Source: Cytobacillus firmus (GTDB taxonomy: Bacteria > Bacillota > Bacilli > Bacillales > Cytobacillaceae). Taken from it: a stretch of DNA of 64,000 bases. The stretch spans positions 4,612,001 through 4,676,000 of the forward strand of contig NZ_CP098323.1 of NCBI RefSeq assembly GCF_023657595.1, in the 5' to 3' direction. Below are positions 8,079 to 16,869 of this stretch, piece after piece. The position numbers were made by a program, and so were the translations under genes. The stretch's first letter is position 1; every line of letters begins with the position of its first letter. The notes under the pieces are model-generated. The model was given only the letters and a program-made list of their open reading frames with translations. It was not told where the DNA came from and made no database searches.

Positions 8079-10076
8079 TTACTCCACTTTAAACCTCTTA
8101 ATAGAATCCAGCAGTTCCTCCGCCATCCCTGAAAGTGATGCAGCCGATGCCGCAATTTCTTCCATCGACGCCAGCTGTTCTTCTGTAGCAGCGGATACGT
8201 CCTGGCTTTCGGCTGTGGTGACTGCGGCAATTTCTTCGATTGCGCTGACGAGTTCCACTACCTGGTCTGCGCCTTCGGCCATGTCCCTGATGGATGAGGA
8301 GACTTCTGCGATCTGGCCCGAAACGGTGTCAGCAAATTGCTGGATGTGGCTGAAGGCATCTCCGGCATTGTTCACCAGGTCAATTCCCTTCTCCACTTCA
8401 GCCGTTCCCTTTTCCATGGAAGAGATGGCTTTGTTTGTATCCGTCTGAATCGTTGAGATCAATTCGCGGATGCTTTCGGTTGACTTGGATGATTGTTCTG
8501 CGAGCTTGCGGACTTCATCAGCGACAACGGCGAAGCCTCTTCCGTGCTCGCCTGCTCTTGCAGCTTCAATAGCTGCGTTTAGTGCGAGCAGGTTCGTCTG
8601 GTCGGCAATGGCAGAAATAACATTGACAATCTGGCCAATTTCCTCCGAACGTTTCCCTAATGTATGAACAATGGAACCCAGTTCAGAGACTGTTACATTA
8701 ATATTTTTCATCTGGTTCGTCGAAAGGTCGATGGCTTCATTTCCTTTTACCACAACTTCATTTGTCTCATTGGCCGTTTTTGCCACGACATTTGTGTTAC
8801 TCATAATTTGCTGAATGCGGCCGGACATTTCTTTGACGACAGAGGTGCTTTCTTTCACTTTTTCTGTCTGCTGCTCAGTTGCCGAAGCTACTTCCTGGAT
8901 GGAATTGGCCACCTGCTCTGTTGCCATGTTGTTCTGCTCAGAGCTTGCTGTCAGCTGTTCCGATGAGGATGCAAGATGGACCGCTTTTTCGCTCACCTGG
9001 TTGATCAGCTGCTGCAGCGATAGGACCATCTTGTTAAAACTGACACCCAGTTTGCTGATTTCATCGTTGTTCCTGACAATAAACTTCTGGGTCAGATCCC
9101 CTTCGCTGACTTTATCGGTTGCAGCGATCAGCTGATTGAGCGGGCGGGTAATCGAACGGACAATAATGTAAGAAACAAGTGCACCCACAAGGACGAAGAT
9201 GGCAATAAATATGATTGTCGACACTAAGATAGGCTGGACAGCTGACGTCACTTCTCCCAGGTTCATCGTGCCGATTACCTTCATGCCTGTCAGGCCATTG
9301 GTGGTGAAGTGCATTTCTTTCTCTACGCCTTCAAGCGTGTACTCAACCTGTCCCTTTTCCTTTTCCAGGACTTCCGGCAGCCAGCTGCCTTCTGCCTGGG
9401 TGCCCGGCTTCTCCAGCGGATGTACTAAAAAGCTTCCCTCCGCGCTTAAAATGGCAGGATAGCCCTCTTTTCCAATTTTAATGTTATTGGATAGCTCGCT
9501 TAGAGCGGACAGGCTTAAATCAATGCCGATAACGCCAGAGCTGTCGCCAAGCTTTTGGGCTACTGTAATTAGGATATTTCCACTTACAGCGTCAACATAT
9601 GGCTCTGTAATGAAGGCTTTTCCTTTTGCCTCCATTGCTCCCTGATACCAGGGGCGTGTAGTGGCATCAAAGTCAGCTGGCAGATCTGCACGGGGGTAGA
9701 TAACCAAATCGCCATTTTCAGAGCCTGCATAAATAGCCACTGCCTCCGGATGGAGCTCTTTATACTGGCTAAAAGCATTTGTTGTTTTATCTAATTCTTC
9801 CTCTGTATAGAAATCTTTTTTGATCCGCTTGGAAAAGTAATTTGTATCCTCCATCTTAGGTTTAATAAAGTTCATAATAAATTGATCAAGAATTTTAACA
9901 TTCTCATCTGCACTCATGGTAATCTGATTCTTTATCTCATCATGTGCCTTCTGATAGGATATGTATCCGATTGAAATAGAAGGAATTAATAGAATAATAA
10001 TAAATGAAAGCAATAATTTTTTTCTAATCGTAAATGAGAACAGCGACCCTTTTTGTTTCTGTCTTTTCTTTTTCAT
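8079..10076 (-). CDS. Methyl-accepting chemotaxis protein (dCache, HAMP, signalling domain)
   Basis: This 665-residue transmembrane chemoreceptor couples an external ligand to CheA/CheW. Domains: TM1 about 20-40 after a very basic N-terminus; an extracellular double-Cache sensor about 42-280, with the dCache signature [22 protein letters not shown]2 about 285-307; HAMP about 308-360; and a long coiled-coil methyl-accepting/signalling region whose hairpin tip reads [19 protein letters not shown] followed by [12 protein letters not shown]. It resembles the McpA/McpB/TlpA group of B. subtilis. It is second in a two-gene transcript, 13 bp after the soluble receptor gene, and ends at a clear terminator. 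The ligand is unknown; dCache receptors often sense amino acids or organic acids. Confidence 0.93.
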   Translation of the reverse strand: MKKKRQKQKGSLFSFTIRKKLLLSFIIILLIPSISIGYISYQKAHDEIKNQITMSADENVKILDQFIMNFIKPKMEDTNYFSKRIKKDFYTEEELDKTTNAFSQYKELHPEAVAIYAGSENGDLVIYPRADLPADFDATTRPWYQGAMEAKGKAFITEPYVDAVSGNILITVAQKLGDSSGVIGIDLSLSALSELSNNIKIGKEGYPAILSAEGSFLVHPLEKPGTQAEGSWLPEVLEKEKGQVEYTLEGVEKEMHFTTNGLTGMKVIGTMNLGEVTSAVQPILVSTIIFIAIFVLVGALVSYIIVRSITRPLNQLIAATDKVSEGDLTQKFIVRNNDEISKLGVSFNKMVLSLQQLINQVSEKAVHLASSSEQLTASSEQNNMATEQVANSIQEVASATEQQTEKVKESTSVVKEMSGRIQQIMSNTNVVAKTANETNEVVVKGNEAIDLSTNQMKNINVTVSELGSIVHTLGKRSEEIGQIVNVISAIADQTNLLALNAAIEAARAGEHGRGFAVVADEVRKLAEQSSKSTESIRELISTIQTDTNKAISSMEKGTAEVEKGIDLVNNAGDAFSHIQQFADTVSGQIAEVSSSIRDMAEGADQVVELVSAIEEIAAVTTAESQDVSAATEEQLASMEEIAASAASLSGMAEELLDSIKRFKVE

Positions 10077-10089
10077 AGATTTACCCCTT

Positions 10090-11058
10090 TTAGTAATTTA
10101 CAGCTTTAACCTGCGAGATGGCGCCTTCCAGCTTCTCGTCAACCACCCTGGCATCGTCAATATGCCTCTGAATCAGTTCCTTCACTTGATCAAAAACAGA
10201 CTTGGTATCCGCAATCTCATCGGCTACTTCCTCGGAATACCCCTTCTGAATGTTGATCATTTCAATCACTTCACCGACTTCTGATTCAACTGTACGGATC
10301 AGGTTCGTGATCGAATCAATTTTGCTGGTAGTTTGGCCGCTCAGTGACATGCCATTTTTAATTAACTCGGTGCTGGCGACTGTTGAATTCAATGTTGCTT
10401 CAATATCGTCCTGAATATTTTTCGTCAGGGAGCTGATATTCGCGGTGCTTGTCGCTGTGCTTTCGGCCAGTTTCCGGACCTCATCCGCCACGACTGCAAA
10501 TCCTTTGCCCTGCTCGCCTGCTCGTGCCGCTTCGATGGACGCATTCAAAGCAAGAAGGTTCGTTTGGTCTGCAATATCTTTAATGACCTGAACAATCATC
10601 TCGATTTCTTTTGACCGTTTGCTCAGCGCCTCCATTTTCTGTGAGTTCACTTCCAGCTGCTCTCCCAGCTGCTTAATCAGCTGTTCAGACTTACTGACGG
10701 ATCCGCGGCCTTCCTCCGAGCTTTTGACCATCTCTTTTGCAGATTGAATCAGATTTCCCCCTTTATCTGATAAAGTGAGGCTGTTTGAAAAAGTAGCTTC
10801 GCTATGTCTTTTTACATTTTCAAAACCGTCTTTTATTTTCAGAACCAGGTCGCCCAGCATATAATGCTGACCATTAACTATTTCATGCTGGCTTACTGTA
10901 GTCGTCAAATCTTCATTAAAAGAAGTTATTAGTGTCTGATAATATTTTTCTCTGCGCTGAAATTCTTCTTCAGCAAACTGGAGCTTTGCTTCCAGTTCCC
11001 GTTTTTCCTCTTCCAGCTGCTTAACCTTTCCTTTTCCGAACATCATTGATCTCCCCAT
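10090..11058 (-). CDS. Soluble (cytoplasmic) chemoreceptor-like protein
   Basis: This 322-residue protein has an MCP signalling domain but no transmembrane segment, HAMP or Cache domain. Residues 10-65 form a charged coiled coil ([20 protein letters not shown]). The MCP hairpin tip [25 protein letters not shown] motif and [12 protein letters not shown] appear near residues 160-190. The layout recalls small soluble transducers such as YfmS. It heads the operon, with the membrane receptor following after 13 bp, and carries a SigD-like promoter 20 bp upstream. Because it begins with a coiled coil rather than a known sensor, it may report internal state or pair with the membrane receptor downstream. 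The first ATG has AGGAG at suitable distance; a second ATG five codons in is an alternative. Confidence 0.85.
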   Translation of the reverse strand: MGRSMMFGKGKVKQLEEEKRELEAKLQFAEEEFQRREKYYQTLITSFNEDLTTTVSQHEIVNGQHYMLGDLVLKIKDGFENVKRHSEATFSNSLTLSDKGGNLIQSAKEMVKSSEEGRGSVSKSEQLIKQLGEQLEVNSQKMEALSKRSKEIEMIVQVIKDIADQTNLLALNASIEAARAGEQGKGFAVVADEVRKLAESTATSTANISSLTKNIQDDIEATLNSTVASTELIKNGMSLSGQTTSKIDSITNLIRTVESEVGEVIEMINIQKGYSEEVADEIADTKSVFDQVKELIQRHIDDARVVDEKLEGAISQVKAVNY

Positions 11059-11078
11059 CTCTTATATACTCCTTTATT

Positions 11079-11104
11079 ATATCGACAGAAAACGTGAAAT
11101 TTTG
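11079..11104 (-). promoter_or_regulatory. SigD-like (flagellar/chemotaxis) promoter
   Basis: On the minus strand CAAA, 14 bases, then GTCGATAT closely match the sigma-D consensus TAAA-N14/16-GCCGATAT. It sits about 20 bp before the soluble receptor ATG, the expected place for motility-regulon expression. Confidence 0.7.
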
Positions 11105-11187
11105 TGACCTTTTTCACTCTTTTTTTTAATACAATAGTTCTTTATAAATATTTTTAACAAGTAAACAGTAAAGTTCCCAGGAAACAC

Positions 11188-11220
11188 AAAAAAGGAACAT
11201 GTTAAAAACACGTTCCTTTG
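11188..11220 (-). terminator. Rho-independent terminator after HPr gene
   Basis: AAAGGAACATGTT and AACACGTTCCTTT form a 13-bp stem with one wobble. Leftward it continues into TTTTTTGTG. It ends the long polyol/2-oxo acid dehydrogenase transcript. Confidence 0.85.
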
Positions 11221-11236
11221 CAGGCGTTGCTTTTTA

Positions 11237-11503
11237 CTATTCAGCAAGCTTATGCTCATTTAGCAAAGCCGCCAGGTTTTTTATCGCTTCTTCCTGGTCA
11301 GCGCCTTCTGCTGTTATGGTTATCATTGCACCTTTGGGAATTCCAAGTGACATTACACCCATAATCGATTTTAAATTAACAGCTTTCTCTTTATAGCCCA
11401 ACTTTATCTCCGAATCATGCTTACTTGCTGTCTGTACCAGGATCGTTGCCGGTCTTGCATGGATACCGGTTTCATCAATAACAGTGAATGTTTTTTCAAT
11501 CAT
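11237..11503 (-). CDS. ptsH: HPr phosphocarrier protein paralogue
   Basis: This 88-residue HPr carries phosphate from enzyme I to sugar-specific EIIA proteins. With the start at 11503 the catalytic histidine falls exactly at residue 15 ([10 protein letters not shown]) and the regulatory serine at residue 46 ([16 protein letters not shown]), as in B. subtilis HPr. An upstream in-frame GTG at 11518 would shift both. Crh is excluded because position 15 is His. No enzyme I gene follows, so this is probably a second HPr, dedicated to or co-regulated with the glucitol-type PTS genes upstream. It lies 57 bp after the E3 gene and before the terminator. Ser46 implies it could also be an HprK/CcpA signalling partner. 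Confidence 0.9.
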   Translation of the reverse strand: MIEKTFTVIDETGIHARPATILVQTASKHDSEIKLGYKEKAVNLKSIMGVMSLGIPKGAMITITAEGADQEEAIKNLAALLNEHKLAE

Positions 11504-11559
11504 ATTCCGTTTTTTCACCCTTTTAGATTATTTAATTATCAAATTACAAATGTCTTTTT

Positions 11560-12960
11560 TTAGGTGAGCACCTTATGAGAACTGTTTAATTTGTATTTTG
11601 CTTTAACAGCTGCCTCATAAAAGGACTCGGACAAAGATGGGTGTGGATGAATCATTTTTGCAGCTTCTTCTATTGTTCCTTCGAGATACATAAAAGCAGA
11701 TGCCTCAGCAATTAATTCTGTAACGTGTGAGCCTGCCATAACCGCTCCGATAATTTCACCGTATTTTGCTTCGTAAATGATCTTCGTAAAGCCTTCCGGC
11801 TCCCCAGCACTCAAGGCTTTACCAATTCCAGCAAAATCGAACCTTTCTACTCTTACATCCAGCCCTTGCTTGCGCGCTTCGTCCTCTGTTAATCCTACTG
11901 ATGCAATTTCAGGAAGTGTATAAATGCAGCGGGGCATTACTTTATAATCAATTTTTTCGTTGCCGCCTGCCGCATTGGCAGCAGCTACCGTACCTTCCGC
12001 ACTTGCAGCGTGTGCTAATTGCCAGCCGCCAATTATATCACCGACAGCATAGACATTCGGCAAGCTGGTTTCCAATCTGTCATTAACCTTTATAAATGGC
12101 CCATTATGTTCAATGTTTACCTCTTTAGCTGCTGAAAGATTCGGACGGCGGCCTGTGCAAACCAGTAGTGACGCTGCATCAAACGATACTATATTTCCCT
12201 TTGAGTCACTGCATTTTACTTGTTTCAAACCGCCAGTCTCATTTACATCCTGGACACTGACGCCAGTATGTATTTTGATGCCTTTCTTTTTTAATGATTT
12301 TGTCAGAAATTTGGAAGCCTCACTATCTTCAGAAGGCACAATCTGACTGGCTGCTTCTATAATGGTTACATCTGATTTTAGAGATGCGAAGATTGTTGCA
12401 AACTCAACCCCAATTACTCCGCCCCCTATAATAATCACCGATTCGGGTATCTCTTCCAGATCAAAGATCGTATCACTCGTTTCGTATTGAACTGCTTCAA
12501 GACCTGGAATCTTGGGAATAGCTGGAGTCGAGCCTGTAGCAAGAATAACCTTTTCGGATTTTAGCACTTTCTCCTCGGAACCCATTGTTACTCTAATATT
12601 TCCATCTTTTTGGATCAACCCGAAGCCATTATAAATGTCTATTTTTCCTTGTTTGAGCAGATAGGAGATTCCGCTGCGCAAACGATTTATCACTTCATCT
12701 TTTCTTTGTCTCATTTTACTTAGAGATAAGGTTAACTCACCTGAATCGATTCCCCAATCCCTTGCTTTTTCAATTTGTTCAATTATTTCTGAGTGTTTTA
12801 AATAAGTCTTAGAGGGGATACAGCCTCTATTTAAACAGGTTCCCCCCAGAAAGTCGGCTTCAATTACTGCTGTCTTCTTACCTAACTCCGCTGCATGAAG
12901 AGCGGCAACATATCCTCCAGGTCCTCCACCTATAACAATCACATCATATGTTTTCTCCAA
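11560..12960 (-). CDS. Dihydrolipoyl dehydrogenase (E3) of the 2-oxo acid dehydrogenase complex
   Basis: This 466-residue FAD enzyme reoxidises dihydrolipoyl groups on E2 and reduces NAD+. It shows the FAD-binding GGGPGGYVAA near the start, the redox disulfide in GGTCLNRGCIPSK (Cys42 and Cys47 with this start), the NAD-binding GGGVIGVEFA, and the C-terminal HPHPSLSE holding the catalytic His-Glu pair. The TTG at 12960 is chosen because GGGAGGTGG lies just upstream, directly after the E2 stop. The longer frame from 13002 overlaps E2 and has no ribosome site. It is the last enzyme of the four-gene E1a-E1b-E2-E3 block, consistent with a dedicated E3 as in aco operons. Confidence 0.92.
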   Translation of the reverse strand: MEKTYDVIVIGGGPGGYVAALHAAELGKKTAVIEADFLGGTCLNRGCIPSKTYLKHSEIIEQIEKARDWGIDSGELTLSLSKMRQRKDEVINRLRSGISYLLKQGKIDIYNGFGLIQKDGNIRVTMGSEEKVLKSEKVILATGSTPAIPKIPGLEAVQYETSDTIFDLEEIPESVIIIGGGVIGVEFATIFASLKSDVTIIEAASQIVPSEDSEASKFLTKSLKKKGIKIHTGVSVQDVNETGGLKQVKCSDSKGNIVSFDAASLLVCTGRRPNLSAAKEVNIEHNGPFIKVNDRLETSLPNVYAVGDIIGGWQLAHAASAEGTVAAANAAGGNEKIDYKVMPRCIYTLPEIASVGLTEDEARKQGLDVRVERFDFAGIGKALSAGEPEGFTKIIYEAKYGEIIGAVMAGSHVTELIAEASAFMYLEGTIEEAAKMIHPHPSLSESFYEAAVKAKYKLNSSHKVLT

Positions 12961-12973
12961 GCTCTCCACCTCC

Positions 12974-14311
12974 CTACACCAATAATTCGAATGGATTTTC
13001 AAGAATGTACTTTAATTCTGTAAGGAAAGCAGCCGCTGGCGCACCATCCATTGCACGGTGATCGAAGGAAAGACTCAGTGTTATCATTGGGCGTACAGCC
13101 AAATTTCCCTCAACTGCTACTGGCCTATCCAGAATTCGGCCAACTCCCAGGATGGCGCTCTCTGGCTGATTAATGATCGGTGTAAATACATCGACTGCAT
13201 ACATGCCCAAGTTACTGATTGTAAAGGTTGAACCCTTCAGCTGATTTGGGTGCAATTTATTTTCACGGGCAAGTTTGCCTGCCTCTTTGGCATCTTCCGT
13301 AATTTGTGCCAGTCCTTTTTCATTAACATTCTTGATAACAGGAACCATAAGCCCATCCTCAACAGCCACGGCAAGACCAATGTGAACTTGTTCATGCTGA
13401 ATGATTTCCTCTCCCTCAATGGAAACATTGACTCCCGGGTGTCTGGAAAGTGCCTTCCCTGCTGCTTTAATTAGAATATCCGTAAAAGATAAACGGAGCC
13501 CAGTCTGTTTCTCAATGACAGGCAATAACGAAGTTCTAAGTTCCTTAACCTTTGTCATGTCTGCATCTGTAGTAAGTGTCACATGAGGTGCTGTATTAAC
13601 ACTTTCAGACATCCTTTTAGCTATAACCTTCCTCATCCCTGACATCTGTTTGCGATTCGGCTCTGCTGCTGCAGTACTCGAGGTCCTGTTATTTACAGCA
13701 GTAGAGATATCACTTTTCAAAATCTTGCCATTAACTCCGCTTCCTTTAATGTCACCAAGAGGCACTTGTTCTGAAGCTGCCACTTTACGCGCAAGCGGGG
13801 TTGCCTTAGGTGAAGAGGATGCCAAGTGAGCCAATACATCCTTTTTCTGGATCCTTCCCTTAGGACCACTTCCCTGGATAAATACTAGCTCTACATCATT
13901 CATCCGGGCTTGTTTACGGGCAGCAGGTGTTGCCCTGACCTTTTCGCCTTCATTGGATGCTCCAGCTTCTTTAGGTACTTCCTGTTTTTCCGTAACAGGT
14001 TCTTCATCAGGACTTTGGCTTTCAGCTTCTGTACCTCCTGAAATACCGGGAGAATTTTCAGGTACTTGCTCGTTCTTTTCTCCAATGTATCCAATTATTT
14101 GGTTAACAGGCACCTGGTCATCTTCCTGAAAGTACTTTTTCAGCAAAACTCCCTGGTCGTATGCCTCAACTTCAATATTAATTTTATCGGTCATGATCTC
14201 AAAAAGCGGTTCACCTATCTCTATTGAGTCGCCTTCTTCCTTAAACCATTGAAGGAGAGTGCCGACCTCCATGGTACTGCTGAGTTTAGGCATAAATATT
14301 TCTTTAGCCAC
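12974..14311 (-). CDS. 2-oxo acid dehydrogenase E2 acyltransferase with two subunit-binding domains
   Basis: This 445-residue E2 moves an acyl group from E1 to coenzyme A. Domains: a lipoyl domain at about 1-78, with the lipoyl-lysine in MTDKINIEVEA; a Glu/Pro-rich linker; two peripheral subunit-binding domains in tandem (about 128-165, ATPAARKQAR..GPKGRIQKKDV, and about 172-206, ATPLARKVAA..GVNGKILKSDI); and the catalytic domain, whose active site is seen as LSFDHRAMDGAPAA. Most Gram-positive E2 proteins have one subunit-binding domain, so the second is notable. The overall type is closest to acetoin or pyruvate dehydrogenase E2 (AcoC/PdhC). Translation is tightly coupled to E1b upstream and E3 downstream. 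Confidence 0.92.
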   Translation of the reverse strand: MAKEIFMPKLSSTMEVGTLLQWFKEEGDSIEIGEPLFEIMTDKINIEVEAYDQGVLLKKYFQEDDQVPVNQIIGYIGEKNEQVPENSPGISGGTEAESQSPDEEPVTEKQEVPKEAGASNEGEKVRATPAARKQARMNDVELVFIQGSGPKGRIQKKDVLAHLASSSPKATPLARKVAASEQVPLGDIKGSGVNGKILKSDISTAVNNRTSSTAAAEPNRKQMSGMRKVIAKRMSESVNTAPHVTLTTDADMTKVKELRTSLLPVIEKQTGLRLSFTDILIKAAGKALSRHPGVNVSIEGEEIIQHEQVHIGLAVAVEDGLMVPVIKNVNEKGLAQITEDAKEAGKLARENKLHPNQLKGSTFTISNLGMYAVDVFTPIINQPESAILGVGRILDRPVAVEGNLAVRPMITLSLSFDHRAMDGAPAAAFLTELKYILENPFELLV

Positions 14312-14327
14312 CGTATCCCCCTCCTTC

Positions 14328-15326
14328 TTATTTATACTTTACCGTTTCTTTAACTGCTTCAATAATGTCTGGCACCTGTGGTATAGCAGCTTTTTCTAAT
14401 TTAGGGTTGTACGGAATGGGAACCTCCTTGCCCCCAAGGCGTTTAATTGGAGAATCCAGATAGTCAAAGGCCTCACTCTCAGCAATTACACTGACTATCT
14501 CCCCGCCAATGCCTCCGCGCTGCACGGCTTCATGTACAACTATTAATCTGCCAGTCTTTTTAACTGAATTAATAATGGTCTCTTTATCCAGCGGTACTAT
14601 AGTTCGGGGATCGATTACTTCGGCACTGATGCCCTCTTTTTCGAGTTCTGAAGCCGCTTCAAGCGCCTTATGAACCATAATTGCTGTAGCAACGATGGTC
14701 ACATCGGTGCCTTCACGTTTGATATCTGCTTTACCCAGTTCGATTGAATATGCTTCTTCAGGAACATGGGAAGATGTTTTGTACAGAAGTTTATGCTCAT
14801 AAAAAATGACAGGGTTATCATCATCAATTGCAGCTTTTAACAATCCTTTTACATCGTAAGCTGTTGAAGGCTGAACTACTTTTAATCCAGGAATATGAGC
14901 CATCCAAGCTTCAAGACTTTGTGAATGCTGGGCTGCCGCTCCAGTTCCGGAGCCAGCAGGGGTTCTTAAAACCATTGGCACCTTGCCTTTCCCTCCGAAC
15001 ATATAACGGGTTTTGGCAGCTTGGTTCACCATTTGATCCATGGCAATGGTAATGAAATCGGAAAACTGAAGTTCTAAAATAGGGCGCATTCCAGTTAAAG
15101 CAGAACCAACCGCAGCCCCTGCAATGGCCGCCTCAGATATCGGTGTATTGCGAACACGCTCCGGCCCGAATTCTTCTATCATTCCACGAGTAACTCCAAA
15201 AGCTCCTCCGTAAACACCAATGTCTTCACCAAGGATAAAAACATCATCGTTTTGCCGCATCTCCTGGCTCATTGCCTCGCGAACTGCTTCCAAATAAGTA
15301 ATCTCTCTAACTGCCATTATTTTCAT
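14328..15326 (-). CDS. TPP-dependent dehydrogenase E1 beta subunit (AcoB/PdhB type)
   Basis: This 332-residue beta subunit of a thiamin diphosphate-dependent E1 completes the active site with the alpha subunit. Typical segments are [72 protein letters not shown] and the C-terminal [13 protein letters not shown]. It begins 8 bp after the alpha stop. AcoB of acetoin dehydrogenase and PdhB of pyruvate dehydrogenase are both close. Two-subunit E1 with a short alpha is usual for acetoin dehydrogenase-like complexes, and the genome should also hold the housekeeping pdh operon elsewhere. The true substrate is thus open: acetoin, a methyl-ketone polyol product or a 2-oxo acid. Confidence 0.9.
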   Translation of the reverse strand: MKIMAVREITYLEAVREAMSQEMRQNDDVFILGEDIGVYGGAFGVTRGMIEEFGPERVRNTPISEAAIAGAAVGSALTGMRPILELQFSDFITIAMDQMVNQAAKTRYMFGGKGKVPMVLRTPAGSGTGAAAQHSQSLEAWMAHIPGLKVVQPSTAYDVKGLLKAAIDDDNPVIFYEHKLLYKTSSHVPEEAYSIELGKADIKREGTDVTIVATAIMVHKALEAASELEKEGISAEVIDPRTIVPLDKETIINSVKKTGRLIVVHEAVQRGGIGGEIVSVIAESEAFDYLDSPIKRLGGKEVPIPYNPKLEKAAIPQVPDIIEAVKETVKYK

Positions 15327-15334
15327 CCTCCTCC

Positions 15335-16321
15335 TTAGGCATATACATCTTCCAGTAAGCTATCCATTGATGGTTCCGGACTATTTTCTGCAAACTTTAC
15401 TGCCTCTTCTATGGCCTGATAAGCTTCATCCTGCAGCTGTTTTGCTTCTTCCTCAGTGAATATTTCTGCATTGATCAGGGTTTCTTTAAAGCGTTTAATG
15501 CCATCTTTCGCTCTCCACTCCTGCTCTTCTTCACGGGTGCGGTATTTTTTTGCATCACTCTTGGAATGTCCTTTCCAGCGGTACGTTTTCATTTCAATTA
15601 GAGTCGGGCCTGCTCCATCCCGCGCATTTTCCACAGCTTCATTTACTGTATTAATGATTTCAATCATGTCATTGCCGTCAACGACCTTTCCTGGTATCCC
15701 GTAAGCACCCGCGCGATCAGCAATATTTTCTATTCTGGTCATGTCTTTAACCGGTCCTGACATGCCATATTGATTATTCTCGCAAATAAACACAACGGGA
15801 AGATCCCAGATAGCCGCAAGATTAACAGATTCATGGAAGCTTCCTTCATTTGAAGCTCCATCTCCAAAGAAGCAGAGCACTACATAATTTTCCTTCTTCA
15901 TTTTCGAGGTTAAAGCTGCTCCTACAGCAAGAGGGAGACCGCCGCCGACAATGCCGTTTGCACCCAGATTGCCTTTTTCCACATCCGCAATATGCATCGA
16001 GCCGCCCTTCCCTTTACAATAGCCTGTTTCTCGGCCAAAGAGCTCCGCCATCATTTTATTGACGTCTCCTTCTTTCGAAATACAATGACCGTGTCCCCGA
16101 TGTGTACTTACAATTTTGTCCTTTCTTCCGATCACAGCAATTGAACCTGCAGCAGAGGCTTCCTGCCCAACACATAAATGGGTAGTTCCATGAATCATCC
16201 CTTTGGCAAAAAACTGATCGACTTTTTCATCAAAGTATCGAATCATCCACATTTCTTTATACAGATCTTTCAACTTATCTTCCGTAATCATTTTAGGCAG
16301 TTCTAGCTTTTGCACCTTCAT
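15335..16321 (-). CDS. TPP-dependent dehydrogenase E1 alpha subunit (AcoA type)
   Basis: This 328-residue alpha subunit binds thiamin diphosphate through the motif [13 protein letters not shown].. ending near ENNQYGMS. Other hallmarks are [36 protein letters not shown] and [12 protein letters not shown], and the phosphorylation-loop region [16 protein letters not shown]. The sequence resembles AcoA of acetoin dehydrogenase more than PdhA. It is the first gene of the enzyme block and has its own upstream region carrying two copies of a TTACATTTGT motif shared with other promoters of this cluster, plus a terminator-like stem after the IIA gene. This suggests an independent promoter under the same regulator as the PTS genes. 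Confidence 0.9.
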   Translation of the reverse strand: MKVQKLELPKMITEDKLKDLYKEMWMIRYFDEKVDQFFAKGMIHGTTHLCVGQEASAAGSIAVIGRKDKIVSTHRGHGHCISKEGDVNKMMAELFGRETGYCKGKGGSMHIADVEKGNLGANGIVGGGLPLAVGAALTSKMKKENYVVLCFFGDGASNEGSFHESVNLAAIWDLPVVFICENNQYGMSGPVKDMTRIENIADRAGAYGIPGKVVDGNDMIEIINTVNEAVENARDGAGPTLIEMKTYRWKGHSKSDAKKYRTREEEQEWRAKDGIKRFKETLINAEIFTEEEAKQLQDEAYQAIEEAVKFAENSPEPSMDSLLEDVYA

Positions 16322-16335
16322 TTTTCATCCTCCTT

Positions 16336-16364
16336 TTACATTTGTTCATATGTGTTACATTTGT
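16336..16364 (-). promoter_or_regulatory. Paired TTACATTTGT operator motifs before E1 alpha
   Basis: TTACATTTGT occurs twice, at 16336-16345 and 16355-16364, 19 bp apart and on the same face of the helix. The same word occurs before the oxidoreductase and gutM genes. It is the proposed binding site of the SorC-type regulator of the cluster. The first copy is close to the ribosome site, so repression is plausible. Confidence 0.5.
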
Positions 16365-16404
16365 AAAAATCATATAATCTAAACACCAATAAGTCAAGTG
16401 TCAA

Positions 16405-16456
16405 CAAAAAAAGGGGGAAAGGGAAAATGTTAAATCTTTTCCTCCTTCTCCCTTTA
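16405..16456 (-). terminator. Possible terminator after the IIA gene
   Basis: Read leftward, a purine-rich arm (AAAGGGAGAAGGAGGAAAAG) can pair imperfectly with CTTTTTTT-preceding CCCTTTCCCCC, followed by a run of T. The stem is imperfect, so partial read-through into E1 alpha is possible. Confidence 0.5.
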
Positions 16457-16478
16457 ATAAGTTCGTTTATTATTAAAA

Positions 16479-16847
16479 TTAATTGAAAGTAATAACGGTT
16501 CCATCCTGAATAGAAGGGAATTTATGCGGAGAGGCAAATACTGCCCCTGGCAATACATCCTCTAATGGCTCTTGAAAATATATGGAAATGTGCCCCAATT
16601 CCTTAAAGTTTTTATTGGCGTGGGATCCAAGTGCTGTAATTGTAAAGGATTCATTATCAAACGAAATAGTTCCGCCTGCTTTTAATGGCTCATCTGTTAA
16701 ACTTTCAACCTCATGAATTACTGCCATTTCCCTTAGCTCTTTTGGTGCCTGAGGGCCAAATAAAATTACAATCCTGTCTTCTTTAAAGGTTGGCACCAGC
16801 ACTCCAATTTCTTTTACAACTGTTTTTGTCACCTTATTAACCTCCAT
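16479..16847 (-). CDS. srlB: PTS glucitol/sorbitol-type subunit IIA
   Basis: This 122-residue EIIA of the glucitol class receives phosphate from HPr and gives it to the IIB domain of the SrlE-like protein. The motif ILFGPQAPKELREMAVIHE contains the family's active-site histidine, and the C-terminal ALGSHANKNFKELGHISIYF is also characteristic. The gene lies 22 bp downstream of the oxidoreductase gene rather than beside the IIC/IIB genes, so the PTS genes are split by the regulator and enzyme. The true polyol substrate is not fixed by this family: glucitol-type PTS proteins also take up other short polyols. The subunit assignment is confident. Confidence 0.9.
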   Translation of the reverse strand: MEVNKVTKTVVKEIGVLVPTFKEDRIVILFGPQAPKELREMAVIHEVESLTDEPLKAGGTISFDNESFTITALGSHANKNFKELGHISIYFQEPLEDVLPGAVFASPHKFPSIQDGTVITFN

Positions 16848-16869
16848 TAACCTTACTTTTGTTTTATTT

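Noticed and set aside
7463..8132. Long plus-strand open frames (up to 174 codons) after the small gene pair
   Set aside because: They lie in array II and read as low-complexity YLQN/LFAES repeats; a terminator separates them from the upstream gene.
11077..11259. Minus-strand frame of 60 codons after the HPr gene
   Set aside because: It overlaps the HPr end and its terminator; composition is that of AT-rich intergenic DNA.
12961..13002. Longer N-terminus for the E3 gene starting at 13002
   Set aside because: It overlaps the E2 gene, lacks a ribosome site and adds residues absent from E3 enzymes; the TTG at 12960 has a strong site.
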